From: Chloroflexota bacterium | Lineage (GTDB): Bacteria > Chloroflexota > Anaerolineae > B4-G1 > SLSP01 | DNA: 6,057 nucleotides | Assembly (NCBI GenBank): GCA_009908585.1 | Contig: JAAAOZ010000119.1 | Span: 1 to 6,057 of the forward strand | Direction: 5' to 3' | Shown here: one piece after another, positions 1-4,929 of the stretch | Position numbering within the stretch: position 1 is the first letter of the stretch | Layout: every line of letters begins with the position of its first letter | The notes under the pieces: model-generated | Seen by the model: only the letters and a program-made list of their open reading frames with translations | Databases searched by the model: none | Told to the model about the DNA's origin: nothing | Position numbers and translations under genes: made by a program

Positions 1-1
1 G

Positions 2-199
2 CGAGATCTATTGGTTGAAAAAGAGGCGGACGTGCTTTACCAGGTTCACGAAGGCTCTCACGTCGATACCCTGTGGCGTCGTGCGCTGCCGGATAGCTTG
101 GGGTTTTACACATCAACGTGGCCGTCATCGTTTGAGGGGCTGCCCGTTTGGCAAGGAGGCCAATCTTCGGCCCCTGCCTCTGAGGTATCGGATGAATGA
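2..199 (+). CDS. C-terminal fragment of an esterase-like alpha/beta hydrolase (5' end outside window)
   Basis: An open frame enters from the left edge and ends at TGA 197-199, giving 65 residues with no start in view. The segment around residues 16-33 (His-Glu-Gly-Ser-His, then LWRRALPDSLGF) resembles the C-terminal catalytic-histidine region of the putative esterase family (enterochelin esterase/tributyrin esterase/antigen-85-like), where a Gly-x-His is followed by Trp-Arg-x-x-Leu-Pro-x-x-Leu-x-Phe. The histidine at visible residue 20 would be the catalytic one. The nucleophile Ser and the acid would lie upstream, outside the window. The tail after this motif (Trp-, Pro- and Gln-rich, about 28 residues) is unremarkable and may be a disordered extension. 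Substrate cannot be inferred. The gene is followed within 5 bases by a strong hairpin, which suggests it is the last gene of its unit. The family assignment rests on one short motif. Confidence 0.6.
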   Translation, partial: RDLLVEKEADVLYQVHEGSHVDTLWRRALPDSLGFYTSTWPSSFEGLPVWQGGQSSAPASEVSDE

Positions 200-203
200 G
201 ATG

Positions 204-240
204 ACAGAGAGAGGATGGCTCCAAGCCATCCTCTCTCTGT
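204..240 (+). terminator. Strong hairpin, likely terminator of the esterase-like gene
   Basis: A perfect 17-bp inverted repeat (204-220 paired with 224-240, loop CCA) starts five bases after the stop codon. It is built on GAGAGAGGATGGC and its complement. The following bases (TGAATTTA) make only a weak U tract, so it may act as a Rho-independent terminator of modest strength or as an mRNA 3' end stabiliser. It could also block read-through from the convergent regulator gene on the other strand. Confidence 0.7.
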
Positions 241-263
241 TGAATTTACGCTTTGATGTGGCG

Positions 264-360
264 CTTAGGTAGTTCCAGAAATTAAAACCTCCCAAGCCTG
301 ATGCTTTTCCCTCGGAACCCCCTTGTTTTTGGGAGACTTATTTTCTTGGAACGGCCTTAA
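264..360 (-). repeat. Copy A of a 97-nt palindromic element, at the 3' end of the RpiR gene
   Basis: Read on the minus strand, this stretch begins TTAAGGCCGTTCCAAG and ends CTGGAACTACCTAAG. It aligns with 4811-4907 on the plus strand at roughly four fifths identity, counted by eye with two single-base gaps. The two ends are imperfect inverted repeats of about 27 nt: 18 of 27 positions match, including GTTCCA near the tip and CTCCC at the inner edge. The whole unit could therefore fold into one long imperfect hairpin, with CTCCCAA/TTGGGAG forming an inner stem. The TAA stop of the regulator gene lies inside the element's first bases. Possible natures are a small non-autonomous (MITE-like or REP-like) repeat, or a 3'-end/terminator RNA structure. 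No transposase is visible. Confidence 0.75.
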
Positions 361-1262
361 TCTGATCCCGCCTCGGGTTCCTGCTTCCATAGCCGCAACA
401 ACGCATCCATATCGTAGGCTGGGACTTGAGCCTTTTGCTGGACTAAGGCGTTGAGCGCTGACATTGTATTGGTGATGCTCTGATCCGCTTTCTCCTCTTC
501 CAACATGATGAGGGCTTGCCAGAGCAGGGAGAGAATCCCGACAAGCGTGTCGAAGGCCGGATAGCCAGAGGGCGTTTTGGAGGGCACAAAGAGGTTGATG
601 TCCGCCTGCCGGGCGGGAAGGAGCGTCGGGCTGGTGGTGATGGCGATGGTGCTGGCGCCTTGTTCGCGCGCGGCGTTCAGCAGATGGCCGGTTTCCACAT
701 TGGGCGTGAGGCCCAGCGTGATGGTGATCAGCACATCGTCCGGTGCGGCATTGCGCAGGAATAGCACACTTTGCATCGTTTCGGCCTGGATAGGCTGGGT
801 GGAGAGGTTGAGCAGATTGAGGTAGGTGCTCCATAGCGTCGCGATGCCATAGCCTTCGGTCTCGCTGGCGATAAAAATGCGATGGGCGCCGTGGATTTTC
901 TTCGCGGCGCGCGCGATGTCATCCACGTCTGCTTTGAGATCCCGGATGCGCTCACTCAATTCATCGGCCAGGACGGCGATCTCTCCTGATAGTCCTTCAG
1001 ATTCAGGCGCGCCCTTTTTGTAGCGCAAGGCCAGTTGGTTATTGATGTAGTCCTTGATCTCATGGGATAGCTCACGGTAGCCTGAATAGCCGATCTCTTG
1101 AGAGAAGCGGACGACTGTGGCCGGATCCACGCCGACCCGACGCGCCAAGGCCGTGGCTGTAAGGAAGCCTACGTCTAAAGTGTTCTCTAAAATAAAATCG
1201 GCCAAGGTGCGAAAGCGGGGCGATAGGTCTTCATAATTTTCTTGGATTCTTTCACGGAACAT
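357..1262 (-). CDS. MurR/RpiR-family transcriptional regulator (HTH plus SIS domain)
   Basis: This 301-residue protein has the usual two-domain build and length of the RpiR family. An N-terminal helix-turn-helix domain covers about residues 1-77, with the recognition region near LTATALARRVGVDPATVVRF at 34-53. A SIS (sugar isomerase) fold covers about residues 125-255. Family members bind DNA through the first domain and sense phosphosugars through the SIS domain. The SIS phosphate loop is atypical: where an S-x-S-G-x-T pattern is common, this protein has TLGLTPN (about 182-188), so the ligand may not be a standard phosphosugar. The ATG at 1262-1260 is supported by AAGGAG eight to nine bases upstream on the minus strand. 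The gene is divergent from rpe, with 400 bp between them, so control of pentose-phosphate metabolism is possible but not shown. A tail after the SIS domain (260-301) is rich in charged and polar residues. The stop codon is inside repeat copy A. Confidence 0.9.
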   Translation of the reverse strand: MFRERIQENYEDLSPRFRTLADFILENTLDVGFLTATALARRVGVDPATVVRFSQEIGYSGYRELSHEIKDYINNQLALRYKKGAPESEGLSGEIAVLADELSERIRDLKADVDDIARAAKKIHGAHRIFIASETEGYGIATLWSTYLNLLNLSTQPIQAETMQSVLFLRNAAPDDVLITITLGLTPNVETGHLLNAAREQGASTIAITTSPTLLPARQADINLFVPSKTPSGYPAFDTLVGILSLLWQALIMLEEEKADQSITNTMSALNALVQQKAQVPAYDMDALLRLWKQEPEAGSD

Positions 1263-1294
1263 GGTTGTCTCCTTATTAAGATTGTCAAATGGTT

Positions 1295-1308
1295 ATGCTA
1301 TGTAGTAT
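1295..1308. promoter_or_regulatory. Candidate operator: 14-bp dyad in the RpiR leader
   Basis: ATGCTATGTAGTAT has dyad symmetry of the form AT-n-CTA-nn-TAG-n-AT. It lies about 20-35 bases downstream of the predicted regulator transcription start and upstream of its ribosome site. That position would suit autorepression by a roadblock mechanism. Binding by the RpiR protein is inference; only the symmetry is seen. Confidence 0.35.
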
Positions 1309-1311
1309 GTC

Positions 1312-1408
1312 GTTAACTTTGCAACCTATGTTCATAGTAGCATTTTTGGGTTGGTGCGTCAATAGTATTTTCGCATCTTAATCATTTCGTAACGTTTTTG
1401 TTAACTTT
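1312..1408. repeat. Pair of GTTAACTTT direct repeats flanking the RpiR promoter
   Basis: The nine-base string GTTAACTTT occurs at 1312-1320 and again at 1400-1408. The copies are 88 bp apart in the same orientation, on either side of the predicted -35/-10 boxes of the regulator. GTTAAC is itself palindromic. A further related string, GTAACGTTTTT, lies at 1390-1400. The spacing and flanking position would suit a looping operator, but AT-rich 9-mers can recur by chance. Confidence 0.35.
1334..1362 (-). promoter_or_regulatory. Sigma-70-type promoter of the RpiR-family gene
   Basis: On the minus strand, TTGACG (1362-1357) is followed after exactly 17 bases by TACTAT (1339-1334). The boxes and spacing are near consensus. 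Transcription would start near 1327 and give a leader of about 65 nt before the ATG at 1262, containing the candidate dyad operator at 1295-1308 and the AAGGAG ribosome site. Confidence 0.7.
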
Positions 1409-1621
1409 CTTTTGTCTCGCAGGAATGTAAGTACTTGGGTCTAAGTTTGTCGCCATAAGGGCAGAAACTCACTCGAACGATCCGCGACGAATTCTTAATC
1501 CCTAAAGCGGACAGGTCATCACCTAAAGCGTTCCTGTCCACCAAGTTCTTGCTCATTGTACCTGAATTTGACGGGTTAGGCTCCAATGGACGATGTTTCC
1601 TAAAAAGTGCAGGTATTCCAG
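1409..1621. other. Unassigned part of the RpiR-rpe intergenic region, with a repeat/hairpin
   Basis: No gene could be supported here. An open frame of 61 codons exists on the minus strand (1586-1401, TTG start, internal ATG), but it lacks a good ribosome site and matches no family I recognise. The notable structure is at 1501-1539. CCTAAAGCG is directly repeated at 1501-1509 and 1522-1530, a 21-bp period or two helical turns. It is interleaved with an inverted repeat, GGACAGG (1509-1515) and CCTGTCC (1533-1539), that closes a 17-nt loop. This could be a regulator-binding region for either flanking gene, a small RNA, or remnant coding sequence. Confidence 0.3.
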
Positions 1622-1650
1622 TTGCTTTTTCTTTGTAACTGTTGTATCAT
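1622..1650 (+). promoter_or_regulatory. Promoter of rpe, very close to the start codon
   Basis: TTGCTT (1622-1627), a 17-base spacer, then TATCAT (1645-1650) fit a sigma-70-type promoter. The start site expected about 7 bases after the -10 box (near 1657) leaves at most roughly 6-9 nt before ATG 1663 or 1666. No Shine-Dalgarno sequence precedes either ATG. This predicts a leaderless or nearly leaderless transcript. Confidence 0.55.
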
Positions 1651-1662
1651 AGCTCCGTTATC

Positions 1663-2334
1663 ATGATGAAGAAGATACAGATTGCCCCTTCGATATTAGC
1701 AGCGGATATGGCTGCGCTTGGCGATGCTGTCGAAAAAGCCGAGGCCGGCGGCGCGGATATGATCCACGTGGATGTGATGGACGGGCACTTTGTCCCCAAT
1801 CTCACCTTCGGCCCCATAATCATCGAGGCTGTGCGTGAAGTGACATCGTTGCCGGTCTACGTGCATCTGATGATGGAGGCGCCGGAGCGGTACCTAACGG
1901 CCTTTGCTGACGCGGGCGCCGATTATTTGATCGTGCATCCAGAGACATGTCCTCACCTACATCGGACGCTACAACAAATTTCCGATCTGGACGTGGGGGC
2001 TGGCGTTGCTCTCAATCCGGCGACCTCTGAGGAGACTCTGCGCTACGTCGTTTCCATGTTGGACGTTGTGTTGGTGATGAGCGTCAATCCTGGTTTTGGA
2101 GGGCAGGCGTTTTTGCCGGAGGTCTTGCCCAAAATTCGAGCGGTCCGTCAGATGCTGGTGGAGGTCGAGCGTGAAGCGTTCATCTCTGTCGATGGCGGCG
2201 TCGATGTCAAAACAGCGCCGAAGGTCGTCGCTGCAGGCGCGGATTTGTTGGTCATCGGTTCAGCCATCTTCAAAGCAGAGATGGGCGTCGCTGCGGCGAT
2301 TGCGGCGATACGAGAGGCCGTTGAAGGGAGTTAG
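1663..2334 (+). CDS. rpe: Ribulose-phosphate 3-epimerase
   Basis: This 223-residue protein has the normal length of the family. It catalyses the interconversion of ribulose 5-phosphate and xylulose 5-phosphate in the pentose phosphate pathway or Calvin cycle, in the cytoplasm, on a TIM-barrel fold with a divalent metal. The signature parts are all present: IAPSILAAD near the N-terminus (Ser10), HVDVMDGHFVPNLTFGP (metal ligand His35 and catalytic/metal Asp37), VHLM (His68), the MSVNPGFGGQ phosphate/active-site loop (139-148), and SVDGG (Asp177). GADLLVIGSAIF at the C-terminal end completes the phosphate site. The start is chosen at ATG 1663; 1666 is equally possible. A TTG at 1642 is in frame but lies between and within the predicted promoter boxes, so it is unlikely to be transcribed. 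The gene stands alone, ends in a bidirectional terminator, and precedes rpmB as it does in Bacillus genomes. Confidence 0.97.
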   Translation: MMKKIQIAPSILAADMAALGDAVEKAEAGGADMIHVDVMDGHFVPNLTFGPIIIEAVREVTSLPVYVHLMMEAPERYLTAFADAGADYLIVHPETCPHLHRTLQQISDLDVGAGVALNPATSEETLRYVVSMLDVVLVMSVNPGFGGQAFLPEVLPKIRAVRQMLVEVEREAFISVDGGVDVKTAPKVVAAGADLLVIGSAIFKAEMGVAAAIAAIREAVEGS

Positions 2335-2410
2335 GGTGTTAAAAAGTTGCCAAGGTTATGATTTTTAATTGAGGGATTTACTTACTTGGAGTAACTTGAG
2401 CGGGGAAAGC

Positions 2411-2449
2411 AAAACGGCCCCGTTCATTTTAATAGAACGGAGCCGTTTT
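2411..2449. terminator. Bidirectional intrinsic terminator between rpe and rpmB
   Basis: AAAACGGCCCCGTTC (2411-2425) pairs with GAACGGAGCCGTTTT (2435-2449) across a 9-nt AT-rich loop, giving a 15-bp stem with one mismatch. The A4 on one side and T4 on the other provide a U tract in both directions. It lies 77 bp after the rpe stop and 23 bp after the rpmB stop, so it can serve both convergent genes. Confidence 0.85.
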
Positions 2450-2472
2450 GTTACGGTCGTAAGGGTTGGACT

Positions 2473-2661
2473 TTATACGCTGCCCTTATGCGAAAGTGTC
2501 CGCAGACAGCGCGTGCAGATGTTAACCCGGCGCATTTGTCCGTCGATCATCACACGTTTACGCTGGATGTTAGGACGAAACGAGCGCTTACTCGATTTCT
2601 TGGAGTGGCTGACTGAATTGCCAAACCTTGGGCCTTTGCCGCAAATTTCACATTTTGCCAT
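2473..2661 (-). CDS. rpmB: 50S ribosomal protein L28 (zinc-ribbon, C+ form)
   Basis: This 62-residue basic protein begins MAKCEICGKGPRFGNSVSHS, the typical L28 N-terminus, and continues with SFRPNIQRKRV and a C-terminal CTRCLRTL. It is a structural component of the large ribosomal subunit. Two CxxC pairs (Cys4/Cys7 and Cys49/Cys52) form the zinc site of the C+ version; some bacteria carry zinc-free paralogues lacking these cysteines. The open frame extends further upstream to about 2934, but the ATG at 2661-2659 is preceded by AGAGGTG six bases away and gives the family's normal N-terminus. The gene is transcribed opposite to its neighbours, convergent with rpe and divergent from the Asp23 gene by 81 bp, the same arrangement as rpmB and yloU in Bacillus. 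Confidence 0.97.
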   Translation of the reverse strand: MAKCEICGKGPRFGNSVSHSKKSSKRSFRPNIQRKRVMIDGQMRRVNICTRCLRTLSHKGSV

Positions 2662-2684
2662 TATTTTCACCTCTTTTTTATCAT
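2655..2684 (+). promoter_or_regulatory. Candidate promoter of the Asp23-FakA-DegV operon
   Basis: TTGCCA (2655-2660), an 18-base spacer and TATCAT (2679-2684) form a plausible sigma-70-type promoter; the -10 box is identical to that predicted for rpe. The -35 box overlaps the start codon of rpmB on the opposite strand. The start would be near 2691, giving a leader of about 50 nt before ATG 2743. Confidence 0.45.
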
Positions 2685-2697
2685 AGTGACAAGAGAC

Positions 2698-2725
2698 ATA
2701 ATACCATAAAGAAGGAAAGACGCAA
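2698..2725 (-). promoter_or_regulatory. Promoter of rpmB with extended -10 element
   Basis: On the minus strand TTGCGT (2725-2720) is followed after 16 bases by TATTAT (2703-2698). The -10 box is preceded by TGG, so it carries the TGn extended -10 signal. Predicted start near 2691, leaving about 30 nt of leader with the AGAGGTG ribosome site. It faces the candidate operon promoter at 2655-2684. Confidence 0.6.
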
Positions 2726-2742
2726 CTTGAGAGGAGGTTTGC

Positions 2743-3099
2743 ATGAGCGAGGAAATTCAAGCTCGTGGTCGGATTGAGGTCGCACCGGCGGCGGTGGCTT
2801 CCATCGTCAGCGAAGCTGTACAGACGTGTTATGGCGTCGTGGGCACGGTGCCCAAGAACTTCGCTACCGGGCTGGTTGATATGCTTTCCACGGATCGCAA
2901 GCGAGGTGTGGAGGTCGTCGTTCGGGATGGACACATCACCATTGATCTATATGTCGTGGTAGAATATGGAACGCGTGTCTCTAGCGTGGCGAAAAGCATC
3001 AAGCACGTGGTGAAATATCAAGTGGAGAAGGCATTGGAGTTACCGGTCGTGGCGGTCAATGTACACATCCAGGCCTTGCGCGTGAGCGATCGGGAGTAG
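2743..3099 (+). CDS. Asp23/Gls24 family protein (YloU-like)
   Basis: This 118-residue protein has the Asp23/DUF322 pattern: an opening G-x-I-x-V-A-P strand (GRIEVAPAAVASIVSEA, about 9-25), the CYGVVG segment (about 29-34), a VEVVVRDGHITIDLYVVVEYG block (about 56-76), and a final helix-strand of the V-K-x-x-V-E-K-A-L-x-L-x-V-x-x-V-N-V-H-I-Q type. The family is best known from YloU of Bacillus and the membrane-associated, alkaline-shock-linked Asp23 of Staphylococcus; its molecular function is poorly defined. It has no signal peptide or membrane helix. The ATG at 2743 has an ideal AGGAGG at 2732-2737, five bases away. It is the first gene of the operon, 10 bp ahead of the kinase gene, the same pairing as yloU-yloV. 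Confidence 0.93.
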   Translation: MSEEIQARGRIEVAPAAVASIVSEAVQTCYGVVGTVPKNFATGLVDMLSTDRKRGVEVVVRDGHITIDLYVVVEYGTRVSSVAKSIKHVVKYQVEKALELPVVAVNVHIQALRVSDRE

Positions 3100-3109
3100 G
3101 GAGGATATT

Positions 3110-4807
3110 GTGGCTAGTTACGAAGTAACCGACGTGCGCGCTTTGGATGGTGAAGATCTCAGAGCGATGGTGCACGCAGCGCTTTTGTGGCTCCGGCAAC
3201 ATCAGGAAGCCATTAACACCCTGAATGTGTTCCCGGTGCCGGATGGGGATACCGGAACGAATATGACCTTGACCATGGATTCAGCATGGAAAGAGATCGA
3301 CAATGAACAGGAGGGTCATGTTGGGCGCATGGCAAATAAATTGGCCCACGGCGCGCTGATGGGCGCGCGCGGCAATTCCGGCGTGATCCTCTCGCAGATT
3401 TGGCGAGGGTTTGCGCGGGGATTGGACGAAAAAATGCAGATGAATGTGGATGATCTGGCCCGCGCGATGCGCGCAGCCGCCGATACGGCCTATAAGGGCG
3501 TGGTCAAGCCAGTGGAAGGGACCATCCTCACCGTCGTGCGCGAAGTTGCCGAGGAGGTCGAGACCGCTGCAGAGGAGACGGAGGACTTATTAGAGGTTTT
3601 TGATCGTATGTTGCAGCGGGCGAAGGCCGCCGAGGCGCGGACGCCGGCGCTGCTGCCGGTGTTGCGCGAGGCCGGCGTGGTCGATTCCGGCGGCCAGGGC
3701 TTGGTCGTGATCTTAGAAGGGATGTGGCGACATCTCAATGATCTGCCGCTCAATGAAAGCGATCGCTTGGAGCGCGTCGTCGATCTGGAAACGACGCCCG
3801 CCCATCCCCATGGGCCGGGCGAACTGCACTTCGATAGCGATTATCCCTACGATGTCCAGTTCGTGATCGTCGGGCAAGATATGAATGTGCCGGAGATTTG
3901 CGCCAACATCGAAGCGATGGGCGATTGTCCCCTCGTCGTTGGTGATCCACAGACCATCAAGGTGCACGTTCATGTCCCCGATCCGGGCGTTCCCATCAGC
4001 TATGGCGCGAAATGCGGTTCACTGCGCGATGTCGTCGTTGAGGATATGCAGGCCCAATATCAAGAATTTATCTCCGGTCGCGATGAACATCCCGTGATGG
4101 GGCCGAGTGCGGAACCTAAACCAACGATGGGGGGGCAACAAGCCGATGTGAATATCGGCGTCGTCGTGGTCGCGGCTGGCGAGGGGCTATCCGAGGTCTT
4201 TCGGAGTCTGGGCGCCAGCGTCATCATCGAGGGCGGTCAGACGATGAATCCCAGTACGGCAGAGATCCTGGACGCCATCGATCAGGTCGCCGCTGATAAG
4301 GTGCTCATCTTGCCCAACAACAAAAACATCTTAATGGCCGCCGAGCAGGCCGCCGAGGTGAGCGAGGAGAAAGAGGTCGCCGTCGTGCCGACGCGAACTA
4401 TCCCGCAAGGCGTCTCGGCGCTGTTGGCGTTGGATCAACAAGCGACGTTGGATGGCAACGTGAGCGCGATGTTGGAGATGGCGAAACTAGTCCTCACGTG
4501 CGAGGTGACCCGCGCGACCCGCGATGTGGAGATCAACAACGTGGAGGTATCTGCTGGCGACATCATCGGCTTGATGGATGATGAGTTGGTGGTGGGCACC
4601 ACCTCTCTGCGTGAGGCATTGCTCTGGCTGTTGGCGGAGGCTGACCTTGAGATGCGAGAATTGGTCACCCTCTATTACGGCGAAGGCGTCAATGGGGAAG
4701 AGGCCGCGGAGATCGCCGATGAACTGGCCGAATCCTATCCCAATTTGGAATTTGAGGTTGTGCCGGGCGGACAACCGCATTATCCCTTCATTATGTCGAT
4801 TGAATGA
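3110..4807 (+). CDS. fakA: DAK2/DhaL-domain fatty acid kinase-like protein (YloV/FakA family)
   Basis: This 565-residue protein has the full FakA architecture and length. The N-terminal DhaL nucleotide-binding domain (about 9-210) shows FPVPDGDTGTNM (41-52, with Asp45 and Asp47 as Mg/ATP ligands), GALMGARGNSGVILSQ (81-96), PVEGTIL (134-140) and VDSGGQG (191-197). A middle domain (about 240-320) carries HVHVPDPG with His286 and His288. A C-terminal DegV-like domain (about 345-565) has EGGQTMNPST (374-383) and ILPNNKNI (400-407). FakA phosphorylates fatty acids held by a FakB (DegV) partner, making acyl phosphate for phospholipid synthesis. A linker at about 325-345 is Pro/Gly/Gln rich. In S. 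aureus FakA the middle domain binds zinc through one Cys and two His; here the two His remain, but the Cys position appears as Asp248 (YPYDVQF). The GTG start at 3110 has GGGAGGA just upstream and fits the family. The substrate is inferred from the family and from the two DegV genes downstream. Confidence 0.93.
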   Translation: MASYEVTDVRALDGEDLRAMVHAALLWLRQHQEAINTLNVFPVPDGDTGTNMTLTMDSAWKEIDNEQEGHVGRMANKLAHGALMGARGNSGVILSQIWRGFARGLDEKMQMNVDDLARAMRAAADTAYKGVVKPVEGTILTVVREVAEEVETAAEETEDLLEVFDRMLQRAKAAEARTPALLPVLREAGVVDSGGQGLVVILEGMWRHLNDLPLNESDRLERVVDLETTPAHPHGPGELHFDSDYPYDVQFVIVGQDMNVPEICANIEAMGDCPLVVGDPQTIKVHVHVPDPGVPISYGAKCGSLRDVVVEDMQAQYQEFISGRDEHPVMGPSAEPKPTMGGQQADVNIGVVVVAAGEGLSEVFRSLGASVIIEGGQTMNPSTAEILDAIDQVAADKVLILPNNKNILMAAEQAAEVSEEKEVAVVPTRTIPQGVSALLALDQQATLDGNVSAMLEMAKLVLTCEVTRATRDVEINNVEVSAGDIIGLMDDELVVGTTSLREALLWLLAEADLEMRELVTLYYGEGVNGEEAAEIADELAESYPNLEFEVVPGGQPHYPFIMSIE

Positions 4808-4810
4808 ATT

Positions 4811-4907
4811 ATAAGGCCGTTCCAAGAAAATAAAGCTCCCGAAAACGAACCGTTTTTCGAGGAAAGAGCATCAGATGGGGAGATTTTAAATCCTGGAACT
4901 ACCTAAG
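4811..4907 (+). repeat. Copy B of the 97-nt palindromic element, between FakA and DegV-1
   Basis: This copy starts 4 bases after the FakA-type gene's stop, reading ATAAGGCCGTTCCAAG, and ends CTGGAACTACCTAAG. It is the partner of copy A (264-360, minus strand). The best-conserved parts are the first 23 bases (22 identical), GAGCATCAG in the middle, and the last 14 bases. An inner hairpin, CGAAAACG with CGTTTTTCG, is clearer here than in copy A; the outer GTTCCA/TGGAAC and CTCCC/GGGAG pairs are kept. Similarity to copy A resumes after the right end as ATCAAAG, which in this copy runs into the AAAGGAG ribosome site of DegV-1. In the operon it could attenuate, process or stabilise mRNA, or be a mobile fold-back repeat that landed in a tolerant gap. 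Confidence 0.75.
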
Positions 4908-4929
4908 TGAATCAAAGGAGTACGTAAGC

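Noticed and set aside
265..834. 189-residue minus-strand open frame, His- and Arg-rich
   Set aside because: It overlaps the RpiR gene in another frame on the same strand and has the low-complexity His/Arg/Ala composition of a shadow frame.
1401..1586. 61-residue open frame on the minus strand in the RpiR-rpe gap
   Set aside because: TTG start without a convincing ribosome site, no recognisable family, and part of it coincides with the repeat/hairpin at 1501-1539. It may be chance; kept only as an unassigned region.
1642..1662. Upstream TTG start for rpe
   Set aside because: It lies within the predicted promoter, adds residues not found in the family, and has no ribosome site.
2369..2686. 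105-residue plus-strand open frame
   Set aside because: It runs through the terminator hairpin and antisense to rpmB, with no family resemblance.
2662..2934. N-terminally extended version of L28
   Set aside because: The extension is antisense to the Asp23 gene; L28 proteins begin at the MAKC-type start at 2661, which has its own ribosome site.
4805..4912. TGAAT on both sides of repeat copy B as a target-site duplication
   Set aside because: The five-base match is not adjacent to both ends of the element and copy A shows no equivalent, so it is not evidence of transposition.
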